DNA of 64,000 bases, taken from contig NZ_BNGS01000001.1 in the NCBI RefSeq assembly GCF_014905555.1, positions 806,001 to 870,000 of the forward strand. The letters run 5' to 3'. The position numbers and the translations under genes are program-made. This DNA comes from Streptomyces sp. Y2F8-2. Lineage in GTDB: Bacteria > Actinomycetota > Actinomycetes > Streptomycetales > Streptomycetaceae. Under the pieces are notes generated by a model. That model was not told where the DNA came from and searched no databases. It saw only the letters and a program-made list of their open reading frames with translations. Below are positions 24,552 to 32,882 of the stretch, piece by piece; position 1 is the first letter of the stretch, and every line of letters starts with the position of its first letter.

Positions 24552-25648
24552 CAGTAGACCCCCTCGATGACGGTCTCGTTCTCGAAGGTGGCGACCGGGG
24601 CGATGTCGGCGGCCGCGTCGCCGACCCGGCCGGGCAGCGCCTCGACGCGGGTGGCGAGGTCGCGCTCCAGGTTGTTGGGCAGGAACAGCGCCTTGGACAC
24701 GTGGTTCATGACCACCTGGCCGCGCTCCCCGTACGCCACGGGGCGGCGGGTGGCCGGATCGACGACGGAGAAGGTCACGTACGGCGAGAAGGTGTCGAAG
24801 ACACAGGCGTCGCCGGTGTCCCCGGCCCGCTGGCCCGCGATGCCGAGGATCATCGTGCTGCCGTAGTGCCCGTACAGGACGGTGTCCGGGAAGATCTCGG
24901 TGCGGTACAGGTGCAGGGTGTCGGGGTCGAGCTGGGTGCCTCCCCAGCGGATGGCCCGCACCTTGTCGTTGACGAGCTTCACCAGGTCGTCGCGGCGCAC
25001 CAGGCGCTCCAGCAGGGCGGGGGTGATGGTGAGCACCCCGATGTCCTGGGTGCGCAGCACGAACGCCGCCTGGTCGATGACGTGTTCGGCGTATGCGTCG
25101 GCCTGGTCCTTGCGGCCCTCGGCGATGAGCTTCTTCACCCAGCGCGGGTCGAGGTCGACCTGGAAGCCGTACCGGCCGTGGGTGGCCGCGGACCGGCGGA
25201 AGATCTCGCCGACGATGTGCGGCCCGGACGGAGTCAGGCCCAGCCAGTCCACTCCGCGCGGGAAGCCGTGCTCGTCCAGGTTGGCGTTGCTCCACTCGAC
25301 CAGCCGGTCGAGCCAGTCGCGGGGGCACACCACGCGCTTGGGCGCGCCGGTGGTGCCGCCGCTCTCGTAGATGCCGACGATGTCCGGGCGGGGGCCGTAG
25401 CCCTTGGGGATCAGCTCGTGCACCGGGACCTTGCGCATCTCGTTCACGACGTTCGGGAACAGGTGCAGGTCGGCGTGGCTCTTGATGTCCCTGCGCGGGT
25501 CGAAGTCCAGGGCCCTGGCCCGCTGAAGCCAGTAAGGGGAGCCGGTCTCGGGGCTGAAGTGCCATTCCATCGCCGCCTGGACGAACTCGTCCGGGTCGGG
25601 GCGGCTGTCGAAGGGGAGCTCCAGCAGGGGGTTGACTGCGGTGGGCAC
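24551..25648 (-). CDS. adenylate-forming ligase, EhpF-like (phenazine carboxylate activation)
   Basis: 365 residues, the short form of the ANL superfamily. The ATP loop reads ESGGTTGAPKRVV, with later segments RAIRWGGTQLD and YGHYGSTMILG. It lacks the mobile C-terminal subdomain of full ligases, as does EhpF (about 369 residues), which is thought to activate griseoluteic acid precursors. It is expected to adenylate a phenazine carboxyl and pass it to the adjacent reductase. GTG 25648 follows AAGGAG, and the end overlaps the reductase gene. I assign the family with good confidence, the substrate less so. Confidence 0.8.
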   Translation of the reverse strand: MPTAVNPLLELPFDSRPDPDEFVQAAMEWHFSPETGSPYWLQRARALDFDPRRDIKSHADLHLFPNVVNEMRKVPVHELIPKGYGPRPDIVGIYESGGTTGAPKRVVCPRDWLDRLVEWSNANLDEHGFPRGVDWLGLTPSGPHIVGEIFRRSAATHGRYGFQVDLDPRWVKKLIAEGRKDQADAYAEHVIDQAAFVLRTQDIGVLTITPALLERLVRRDDLVKLVNDKVRAIRWGGTQLDPDTLHLYRTEIFPDTVLYGHYGSTMILGIAGQRAGDTGDACVFDTFSPYVTFSVVDPATRRPVAYGERGQVVMNHVSKALFLPNNLERDLATRVEALPGRVGDAAADIAPVATFENETVIEGVY

Positions 25649-25698
25649 GACGTCTCCTTGATCGTCTCACGGTGGGTGGGCGGGCGCGGCGGGCCGGG

Positions 25699-26205
25699 TC
25701 AGCCGGGGGTGTGGAAGGCGCGGTCGTACCAGACGAGCGCCTTGCCCGGGGCGCGGGTCCGGGTGCCGCAGATCGCGCCCAGTACGAGGACGTGGTCGCC
25801 GGCCTCCACCACCTGGTCGAGCCGGCAGTGCAGCGTCATCAGGGCGTCCGGCAGATACGGCAGTCCGGTGCCCGGCCACTCGGCGAAGGTCCCCTGGGCG
25901 AACCGGTCCTGGCCCTGCCGGGCGAAGCCGCGGGCGACGTCCTGCTGATGCCCGGCGAGCACGTTGACCACGAACTCGGGTGCGGCCAGCAGGTCGTCGT
26001 GGCAGCTGGAGGTGCGGGCCAGGCCCACCGACAGCAGCGGCGGGTCCATGGACACCGAGGAGACGGCGCTGGCCGTGAACCCGCGCCGCCGTCCCACCGC
26101 GTCCACGGTGGTGACGACCGTGACGGGGGCGGCGAGCAGCGCCATCGCGTCGCGGAACTCCTGGTTGCCGATGAGGGAGGGCCGCGCCAGTGCCTCAACT
26201 GTCAT
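25699..26205 (-). CDS. flavin reductase (FMN-binding split-barrel)
   Basis: 168 residues with the flavin reductase-like FMN-binding fold: MALLAAPVTVVTTVD, GFTASAVSSVSMDPPLLSVGLA and FVVNVLAGHQQDVARGFA. It would use NAD(P)H to deliver reduced flavin to a two-component oxygenase. Candidate partners in the window are the LLM-family protein (29999-31123) and the acyl-CoA-dehydrogenase-fold flavoenzyme (57765-58937). It lies between the sarcosine-oxidase-like gene and the ligase gene in one operon. Confidence 0.9.
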   Translation of the reverse strand: MTVEALARPSLIGNQEFRDAMALLAAPVTVVTTVDAVGRRRGFTASAVSSVSMDPPLLSVGLARTSSCHDDLLAAPEFVVNVLAGHQQDVARGFARQGQDRFAQGTFAEWPGTGLPYLPDALMTLHCRLDQVVEAGDHVLVLGAICGTRTRAPGKALVWYDRAFHTPG

Positions 26206-26238
26206 GATTCACCTTCCGTCGCAAGCGGTCCGGGGCCG

Positions 26239-27381
26239 TCAGAAACGGTCCGGGGAGAGGAAGCCGGCGTCGATCGCCGCAGGCTTGTGCTGCACCAGGT
26301 CGGCGAGGAGCTCCCCGATGCCCGTGGCGTGCTTGAACCCGTGGGCGTTGCATCCGCCGGCGACCACGAGCCTGCTGTCCCCGCCGGGGCGTCCGATGAC
26401 GAACTGGCCGTCGGGGGTCTTCGCGTACATGCAGACCGCGACCTTCGACGGCACGTCCGCGAGGCCGGGCAGCTTCTCGGGGAGCAGGGAGCCGAGCTCC
26501 GTCCAGTCCTCGGGGCGGACGGCGCGGTCGTCGGTCAGCGGGTCCAGCGGGGTGGGCACCCGGCCGTGCTCCTCCAAGCCGAGTTTGACGTCGTGCCCGT
26601 TCTCGGCGCCGTTGCCCCACAGCACCCGGCCGCCCTCGATCTCCCGCATGAAGACGGGCAGGTCGGCGAGGCCGAAGCCGTCCTCGTGGCCCGCCCGGGG
26701 ACGGAACCAGGTGATCGGCATCCGGTACGTCTCCACGGGGAGGCCGGGCACCAGGGAGCCGAGCCACGCGCCGGCCGCGACGACGACCTGCCGGACCCGC
26801 AGTTCGGTCTGGGCCGTGCGCACCAGCGCGCCGCCGGGCACCAGTTCGATCGCGTCGACACGGGTGCCGGTGTGGACCCGGGCCCCGGCGGCCCGGGCCA
26901 GGCCGACGGCGGCCCGCACCGACTCCTCCGGGCGCAGGATGCCCGCGGACGGCTCCCACACGCCGATGTGGTCGGCGGGCAGCGCGGCCTGCCGGGGGAA
27001 GCGCTCGCGCAGCAGGGCCGGGGTCAGGGTCTCCACCTCGATGCCGTGGACGCGGGCCGCGCGCAGGGTGCCGCCGGCGATGAGACCGTCCTCGGGGCCG
27101 ATCAGCAGACCGCCTGCGGGAACGAACAGCTGCTGCCCGTGGGCCTGCTCCAGCTGGTGCCACAGCTCCAGGGAGCGGCGGGCCAGGGGGACCAGGTGGG
27201 GGTGTTCCAGGCAGGTGACGCGGAACATCCGGGAGCCGCCGTGCGAGGAGCCGAACGGGTGGCCCGGTTCGTGGCGGTCGAGTCCCACGGCTTCGATGCC
27301 GCGCGCCGCCAGCTGCCACAGGGCCGAGGCGCCCCAGGCTCCCAGGCCCACGACGGCCACTTCCGCGTCCCACCCGGCCAT
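26239..27381 (-). CDS. sarcosine oxidase/N-methyltryptophan oxidase-like FAD enzyme
   Basis: 380 residues. The dinucleotide-binding start is VAVVGLGAWGASALWQLAARG, followed by the family's HGGSRMFR motif, the covalent-flavin Cys in VAVCMYAKTPDG, and the closing NAHGFKH. Relatives oxidise secondary amines or C-N bonds with oxygen. In a phenazine cluster it might oxidise a reduced phenazine or an amino substituent; which one is open. ATG 27381 follows GGAGGAGGGG. It is the first gene of the minus-strand operon and divergent from the SARP gene. Confidence 0.85.
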   Translation of the reverse strand: MAGWDAEVAVVGLGAWGASALWQLAARGIEAVGLDRHEPGHPFGSSHGGSRMFRVTCLEHPHLVPLARRSLELWHQLEQAHGQQLFVPAGGLLIGPEDGLIAGGTLRAARVHGIEVETLTPALLRERFPRQAALPADHIGVWEPSAGILRPEESVRAAVGLARAAGARVHTGTRVDAIELVPGGALVRTAQTELRVRQVVVAAGAWLGSLVPGLPVETYRMPITWFRPRAGHEDGFGLADLPVFMREIEGGRVLWGNGAENGHDVKLGLEEHGRVPTPLDPLTDDRAVRPEDWTELGSLLPEKLPGLADVPSKVAVCMYAKTPDGQFVIGRPGGDSRLVVAGGCNAHGFKHATGIGELLADLVQHKPAAIDAGFLSPDRF

Positions 27382-27528
27382 GTCCCCTCCTCCTTCGGGC
27401 CGGCCACGATCCGGCCGGCCGACGGCGTCCACCACACCACCCGGCGCCGGCGCGGGGCCTGAGTAGCCACCACTCATCCGGGTCCCCGGACGGGAGGACG
27501 GGGGTGAGTGCGGCCTGACGGCCGCTCG

Positions 27529-27558
27529 GTTGAGTACCGCTCAGTTGAGTACCGCTCA
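27529..27558. promoter_or_regulatory. two perfect 15-base direct repeats in a divergent promoter
   Basis: GTTGAGTACCGCTCA occurs twice head to tail, and a CTCAC remnant follows. It is centred between the sarcosine-oxidase-like operon (minus) and the SARP gene (plus), in a 302-base gap with no gene. Direct repeats near promoters are the usual target form of SARP-type activators, so autoregulation by the adjacent SARP is a natural hypothesis. Confidence 0.5.
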
Positions 27559-27683
27559 CTCACGCTGCCCGGGCTGGGCGCGTGGTCCGATCGGCCCGGC
27601 GGGAGACACCCGCGCGTCGAACACGGGGAACGGCCCGCGACGGCGGAGCGGTCGCGGACCGGACGGATCGAAAGAGGGACCGC

Positions 27684-29801
27684 ATGGAATTCCGGATCTT
27701 GGGCGCCCCGGAGGTGGCCGCCGGACCGCGCGCACCGGGCGTGGCGCTCACCAGCCCGAAACAGCGCACCCTGCTCGGCGCGCTGCTCACCCGGCCGGGC
27801 GGTGTCGTCCCCGCGGAGCAGCTGATCCGCGAACTGTGGGGCGACTGCCCGCCCGGCAAGGCGGGCAACGCGCTGCAGGCGCACGTGTCGCGGCTGCGGC
27901 AGGCGCTGATCTCGGTCGAGCCGGAGCGGGCCAACACCCCGCGCCTGGTGGCCCGGGGCGCCGGATATCTGCTCCAGGTCCGCCCCGAGGAACTGGACCG
28001 CACCCGCTTCCGCAACGCCGTGGAGCGCGGCCGAGCCCTGGGGGAGCGCGATCCGCGCACCGCCTGGCGGCAGTTGCGCGACGCGCTGGCACTGTGGCGG
28101 GGGCCCGCCCTGTACGGCAGTGCGCGCGGACCGCTGTGCTCCGGGGTCGCCCGGCGGCTGGAGGCGGAGCGGCTCGACGTGCTGGAGCTGTACTTCGACT
28201 GCGGGCTGCGCGCCGGGCGCCACGCGCAGCTGGTGGAGGAGATCGACGCGGTCGCCCTGGCGCACCCCGGCCGCTCCCGCTTCCAGGAGCAACTGGCCCT
28301 GGCGATGCGCCGCGTCGGCGGCTACGACCTGCCCGCCGACGAGCCCGCCCCGCGCGATACCGCGACGCTCCGGGGCGGTCTCGGTTCGGGGCGGGAGGAG
28401 CCCGCATCGGGCCTGCGGCGGCCCGACGCCGCTGCCGGGGGCTTCGGGGGCGGCGTGCAGGAGTCCGGGCCGGGCGTACCGAAGTTCGAGGCGTTCCGGA
28501 GCGCCGCCCTCGGCTACAGCCGGGAGGAACTTGCACCGGACGTACGGGAATCCGAGACCGCCACCGGCGACTTCGGGCTCGACCCCGAGGAGCCCGGGCC
28601 GGGGCGGCGGGATGCCGGGGCCGCATCGGGCGGCTCCGCGTCGGTACCGGGGAAGCCCGGGCCGGCCCCCTACGGCACCGGCACCGGCATCGACCTCGGC
28701 TCCGGTTCACAGGTCCACGCACCGGGCCGACGGGATGATGACCCCGCTCCGGAGAGCTCTTCGCCGGGTCGGCACGGTCGTCGGGCGGAACCCAAGTCGC
28801 CTTGGCCGGGCACCAGCGGTCATCGACCCGATCCCACGGCGCCGGCGCCGAACGTGAGCGGTCGGCAGCCCGACCTCACGGCCCTCCACCTGGATCCGAA
28901 CGGACGTCGGCCACGTCCTACGGCCCCCCGGCCGGGCCCCAGCGGTCGTCTCCCCGGTTCCACGGCGCCCCGGCCGGGCCCGGCCGGCCACCGGCCCGAT
29001 GCCACCGCCTCCCGCCCCGGCCCGAACGGACGTCGACCCGACCCCTCGGCCCACCAGCCTCACTCGAACGGCCGCCCGTCGCAGCCCACGGGCGCTGGGT
29101 CGGACCGGCGGCAGCCGGCGCCCGATGCGGAGGGGCGTCGGCCGGTCGAGGCCGGCGGCAGACCGGAAGCGCCTGCACACGGCCCCGTCCCGGCCGGTCG
29201 GCGGCCAGGTGTCCCGGGGGCACACGGACCGGCCGGAGCCGCTCGCGGTGGCATCGGCGCCCGCTCCGGCGCCGCCGACGGCGACCGCGACCGCGACGAC
29301 GCGAACGGGCGCTCCTCCACGACCGGAACCGCCACCCGCGTCGCCACGGGCCCCGGCGGCACGGACGGCCGTGGTCGGCGCACCGGCCACGCCGACGACC
29401 GTGCTCTCGGTACCGTCCCCGGGTCAGGCCCCACCGGGTCCGGCGCGGTGGGCCGCGCCCCCGGTCACGCCGGCCCCGTGCCCGCCACGAGCAACGGCAC
29501 CGGGCGCGGGGGCGGACTCGCCGCTCCCGGCCCCGGTCGCCCGCGAGCCGTGCCACGGGCCCCGCGGGAGACGGCGACGACGGGGCCCGGAAGCCGGGGT
29601 GTGTGGCTCGGCAACGAGGCGGAGCCGGAGCGGGCCGCGGAGCGGCGGGAGCTGATCCGGCTGCGCGAGCGGGTCGCGCTGCTCGCTTCGCAGCAGAGGG
29701 AGTTGCAGGCTCAGGTGGAGCACCTCACCGCGCTTCTCGGCAGTCGGCTCCCGGCGCCCGCTCAGACCGGCACCGCGAGCGCGGCACGGCGGCCGACCTG
29801 A
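27684..29801 (+). CDS. SARP-family activator with long disordered tail and C-terminal coiled coil
   Basis: 705 residues. Residues 1-100 form the OmpR-like winged helix (MEFRILGAPEV, LTSPKQRTLLGALL, LRQALISVEPE), and 100-225 the bacterial transcriptional activator domain. About 400 residues of Pro/Gly/Arg-rich sequence follow, with repeating phrases such as APRPGPSGR and RPGPNGRRPDP. The end is an orderly Leu/Arg/Gln coiled coil (IRLRERVALLASQQRELQAQ). Typical short SARPs stop near 270 residues. The intact coiled coil in the same frame argues that the tail is translated. The ATG follows AGAGGG. It probably activates cluster operons. Confidence 0.85.
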   Translation: MEFRILGAPEVAAGPRAPGVALTSPKQRTLLGALLTRPGGVVPAEQLIRELWGDCPPGKAGNALQAHVSRLRQALISVEPERANTPRLVARGAGYLLQVRPEELDRTRFRNAVERGRALGERDPRTAWRQLRDALALWRGPALYGSARGPLCSGVARRLEAERLDVLELYFDCGLRAGRHAQLVEEIDAVALAHPGRSRFQEQLALAMRRVGGYDLPADEPAPRDTATLRGGLGSGREEPASGLRRPDAAAGGFGGGVQESGPGVPKFEAFRSAALGYSREELAPDVRESETATGDFGLDPEEPGPGRRDAGAASGGSASVPGKPGPAPYGTGTGIDLGSGSQVHAPGRRDDDPAPESSSPGRHGRRAEPKSPWPGTSGHRPDPTAPAPNVSGRQPDLTALHLDPNGRRPRPTAPRPGPSGRLPGSTAPRPGPAGHRPDATASRPGPNGRRPDPSAHQPHSNGRPSQPTGAGSDRRQPAPDAEGRRPVEAGGRPEAPAHGPVPAGRRPGVPGAHGPAGAARGGIGARSGAADGDRDRDDANGRSSTTGTATRVATGPGGTDGRGRRTGHADDRALGTVPGSGPTGSGAVGRAPGHAGPVPATSNGTGRGGGLAAPGPGRPRAVPRAPRETATTGPGSRGVWLGNEAEPERAAERRELIRLRERVALLASQQRELQAQVEHLTALLGSRLPAPAQTGTASAARRPT

Positions 29802-29876
29802 CCACCCGCACCACGGGGAGCAAGCCCTCACCGCGGCGCCGGCGCCGACAAGCGACGCCGGCCGGGGCCCCCGAAG

Positions 29877-29917
29877 GGGTCCCCCCAGCGCCCGCCCGTG
29901 CCGCCCTGGGGGTCCCC
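29877..29917. terminator. hairpin between SARP and LLM genes
   Basis: CCCCCAG (29882-29888) pairs with CTGGGGG (29906-29912), extended by GGGG/CCCC beyond a TC/TC bulge. It lies between convergent genes ending at 29801 and 29999. Four CGTCCGG heptamers (29971-29998) directly abut the LLM stop codon. Confidence 0.5.
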
Positions 29918-29998
29918 CGATGGGACAAGCCGCTCACCGCGTTCCTCGCCGGCCGGCTTCCGGCTTCCGACGTCCGGCGTCCGGCGTCCGGCGTCCGG

Positions 29999-31123
29999 TC
30001 AGGCCGGCACCGCGAGGGCGGCGCGGCAGCGGATCTCGGCGCCCGTGCCGTCCTGCGGCGCGTCGTCCTGGAACGCCGGCATCACCTCGGCCGCGAACAA
30101 TTCCATCGCGGCGGCCGCCCGGCCGTATTCCATGGCGCCCGGGTTGAACTGGAGGCTGAAGGAGAGATCCGTGCCGAACTGCTCGCGTACCGTCTCGATC
30201 TGGGCGAGCACGTCGGACGGATTTCCCGCCAGTACCTTGTTCGCCCCGAGCGCGGCACGGAAGTCGTAATTCCGCGCCTTCTCGAGGAACTTCTCGTACC
30301 CGGGATAGTCCGCCGATCCCTTCTCGGCGAGCGGGGCGACGGCCTTCGCCATGTGGTCCACGTAGTTGCGCTCGTAGAATTCGCCCTGCTGGTACGCCGT
30401 TTCCCGGTCGGCGTCCACATAGCAGGTGAATTTGATCTGGATGCGGCGGGCCGCCGGGTCGTGCCCCGCCGCGTCCCAGGCCCGCCGGTAGTGGACCAGC
30501 ATCGCGGCCAGTTGCTCGGCGGAGGTGACCGACGGCACGACCTGAAGGTGGTGCCCGGCGGTGCCGGCCGCCGCGCAGGACTCGGCGCTGGACGCCGAGG
30601 CGATGTAGATCGGCGGGTGCGGGTCCTGGTACGGGCGGGGCAGCATGGTGACCGGCCCGAACCGGTGGAAGCTGCCCTCCCAGACCAGGTTCTCCTCTGT
30701 CCACAGCCTGCGGATCGCCTCGACACCCTCGGCGAACCGGGCCCGGCTCTCGTCCATGGACACGCCGAACGCCTCGAACTCCGTGGGCAGGAAGGCGCGT
30801 CCGAAGCCGACGTCGAGCCGGCCGTGCGAGAGGTGGTCGAGCATGGCCAGCTTGCCGGCCAGTTTCACCGGGTGGGTGAAGGCGGGCACGCACGCCCCGG
30901 TGGCCAGCCGGATCCGCGTGGTGCGGGCGGCGGCCGCCGTGAGCAGCGTGATCGGGTCGGGGCAGTAACCGCCGTAACCCGAGAAGTAGTGTTCGACGGT
31001 CTGCGCCTGGGTGAACCCGAGGGACTCGGCCAGTTCGATGAGCCGCAGCGTCTCGTCGTAGTAGGCCGTCGCCGTTTTCTCGGCCGGGTCGATGACCGGA
31101 AAGAAGTTCACACCGAATTCCAT
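29999..31123 (-). CDS. LLM-class flavin-dependent oxidoreductase
   Basis: 374 residues of the bacterial luciferase-like fold: MEFGVNFFPVIDP, VEHYFSGYGGYCPDPITLL, RIRLATGACV, and LSHGRLDVGFGRAF. It uses reduced FMN or F420, and oxygen if a monooxygenase. The flavin reductase at 25.7 kb could supply reduced FMN. It is convergent with the SARP gene and divergent from the aminotransferase gene. A hydroxylation or oxidative cleavage step on the phenazine or aryl unit is plausible; the sequence does not decide which. Confidence 0.88.
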   Translation of the reverse strand: MEFGVNFFPVIDPAEKTATAYYDETLRLIELAESLGFTQAQTVEHYFSGYGGYCPDPITLLTAAAARTTRIRLATGACVPAFTHPVKLAGKLAMLDHLSHGRLDVGFGRAFLPTEFEAFGVSMDESRARFAEGVEAIRRLWTEENLVWEGSFHRFGPVTMLPRPYQDPHPPIYIASASSAESCAAAGTAGHHLQVVPSVTSAEQLAAMLVHYRRAWDAAGHDPAARRIQIKFTCYVDADRETAYQQGEFYERNYVDHMAKAVAPLAEKGSADYPGYEKFLEKARNYDFRAALGANKVLAGNPSDVLAQIETVREQFGTDLSFSLQFNPGAMEYGRAAAAMELFAAEVMPAFQDDAPQDGTGAEIRCRAALAVPA

Positions 31124-31199
31124 GACGACTCCCTGTGGTCGTGTATGCGTCCTCGTTCTTGGACTCGCCTTGCCACGCACCCCACATTGCCCCCGACAC

Positions 31200-31259
31200 G
31201 TCATCAACTGTCAAGGAAGGACCGGCGGCTGATGTCAGGACGTCAGCCTGGAGTCAGCA
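31200..31259. promoter_or_regulatory. cluster of GTCA-containing motifs in a divergent promoter
   Basis: GTCA occurs at 31200, 31210, 31234, 31242 and 31253, as GTCAAGG, GTCAGGA, GTCAGCC and GTCAGCA, within the 232-base gap between the LLM and aminotransferase genes. The near 10-11 base spacing of some pairs resembles SARP-type direct repeats, but the match is loose. Confidence 0.25.
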
Positions 31260-31355
31260 AAGGCCCGTATTCCTTCCCCCACTCCCCCGCATCCCTAAGC
31301 TGCGAATGCAGTACGCGATCGGCGAGCAAGTCGAGCTGGCAAGAAGGGGATGACC

Positions 31356-32615
31356 ATGCGGGGAAGTTATTCCGTGCCGTACGCGAAACGCGGAACCATA
31401 CTCGGCGCGGCCGAGGTCGCGGCTCTCGAGGACGTCGTCGCCTCTGACGACGCGCTGACGATGGGCGCCTGGCGGGAACGCTTCGAAGAGCGCTTCGCCC
31501 GCCATGTCGGGGCCCGTCACGCCCTGTCGGTCACCAGCGGCACGGTTGCCCTGGAACTGGCCATCCATCTGCTGGACCTACAGCCGGGCGACGAGGTCGT
31601 CGTCACCCCGCAGACGTTCCAGGCGACAGCCCAGCCGCTGCTCGGGTCGCCGGCCCGGGTGCGCTTCTGCGACGTACAACCCGAGTCCCTGAACATGGAC
31701 CCGGTCGTTCTGAAGTCCCTGGTCAACGAGCGGACCCGGGCGATCCTGCTGGTGCACTACGGCGGCTGGTCGGCCGACATGGACGAGATCATGGCGATCG
31801 CCCGCGAGCGCGGCATCACCGTGATCGAGGACTGCGCGCACGCCCTCGGCGCCCGGTACGACGGACGGCGCCCCGGTTCGCTCGGCGACATCGGCTGCTT
31901 CAGCTTCCACTCCGCCAAGAACATCAGCACCCTGGGCGAGGGCGGCATGCTGACCTTCGACCGGGACGACTGGGCGGAGCGGATCGACCGGCTGCGGTCC
32001 AACGAGATCGACGGTGTCCTGACGGCGGTGCCGGAGCCCACCGCGCCGGCCCCGGAGCTGCTGCCCTGGATGAAGTTCACCTCCGGCGCCTATGAGCGGG
32101 TGGTCTCCGAGTTCCGCAGGCCGGGCACGAACGCGACCCTGTCGGAGGCCGCGGCCGCCGTGGGTCTCGTGCAGATGGACCGGCTCGACACCCTGGTGGC
32201 CCGGCGCCGCGCGATCGCCGCGCGCCTCGACGAGGTCGTGGCCGCCCACCCGTACACCCGCGTGCAGCGGCCGAGGCCGGGCATCCAGCACGCCCAGCAC
32301 CTGTACACCTGCTTCCTGGACGGCCCGGACGGCGCCCGCGAGCGCCTGGTGCACGGCCTCAACTCCCGTGGCGTGGAAGTGCAGTTGCGCTACTTCCCGC
32401 TGCACCTGCTGCCGGAGTGGCAGCAGCGCGGCCACGGCGCCGGCGAGTGCCCGGTCGCCGAGCACCTGTGGTTCCACGAGCACGTCAATCTGCCCTGCCA
32501 CCCGGGGCTGTCCGACGCGCAGGTCGACCACCTGGTGAACGCACTGGACGAGGCCCTGACACAGGCGCTGGCCCCGGCCGCCGACGCCCAGCCGGTCGGC
32601 GCGGCGCGCGGCTGA
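31356..32615 (+). CDS. DegT/DnrJ/EryC1-family PLP aminotransferase
   Basis: 419 residues. PLP-fold marks are SVTSGTVALELAIHLL, the Asp of VIEDCAHALGAR, and the Schiff-base Lys in SFHSAKNISTLGEGG. Family members transaminate keto-sugars or, as in AHBA synthase, cyclohexenone precursors of aminobenzoates. The window has no sugar or glycosyltransferase genes, so an aminocyclohexenone or amino-aryl product feeding the adjacent ligase is more likely; this is inference. I prefer ATG 31356 because AGGGG ends 7 bases before it; ATG 31350 is too close to that site. It heads a plus-strand operon. Confidence 0.85.
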   Translation: MRGSYSVPYAKRGTILGAAEVAALEDVVASDDALTMGAWRERFEERFARHVGARHALSVTSGTVALELAIHLLDLQPGDEVVVTPQTFQATAQPLLGSPARVRFCDVQPESLNMDPVVLKSLVNERTRAILLVHYGGWSADMDEIMAIARERGITVIEDCAHALGARYDGRRPGSLGDIGCFSFHSAKNISTLGEGGMLTFDRDDWAERIDRLRSNEIDGVLTAVPEPTAPAPELLPWMKFTSGAYERVVSEFRRPGTNATLSEAAAAVGLVQMDRLDTLVARRRAIAARLDEVVAAHPYTRVQRPRPGIQHAQHLYTCFLDGPDGARERLVHGLNSRGVEVQLRYFPLHLLPEWQQRGHGAGECPVAEHLWFHEHVNLPCHPGLSDAQVDHLVNALDEALTQALAPAADAQPVGAARG

Positions 32616-32651
32616 CCCTTCCCACCTCCCCTTCTTCCCGAGGAGCCCACC

Positions 32652-32846
32652 ATGCCCTTCATCAACGTGAAGCTCTACGAGGACCGCCTCGACGAGCGGA
32701 CCGAGGCCGCGCTCATCGCCCGCCTCACCGAGGCCGTCGGCGACGTCTTCGGACCCGGCGCCGCCGAACAGACCTGGATCGCCGTGCAGGGAGTGCCCCG
32801 CAGGCGCTGGGGCATCGGCGGCAAGCCCGGCTCCACCGACCAGTAG
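32652..32846 (+). CDS. 4-oxalocrotonate tautomerase family protein
   Basis: 64 residues, the length of 4-OT monomers. The catalytic Pro1 follows the initiator Met (MPFINVKLYEDRL), and Arg11 is conserved. The residues equivalent to Arg39 and Phe50 of classical 4-OT are changed, and the C-terminus (RRRWGIGGKPGSTDQ) is atypical. It is therefore a family member with its own substrate, perhaps an enol or dienol aryl intermediate from the neighbouring enzymes. The ATG follows a CCGAGGAG site. Confidence 0.85.
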   Translation: MPFINVKLYEDRLDERTEAALIARLTEAVGDVFGPGAAEQTWIAVQGVPRRRWGIGGKPGSTDQ

Positions 32847-32882
32847 CCGGTCCCTGAGCGTGCGCGGAAGGAGGACCGTGAG

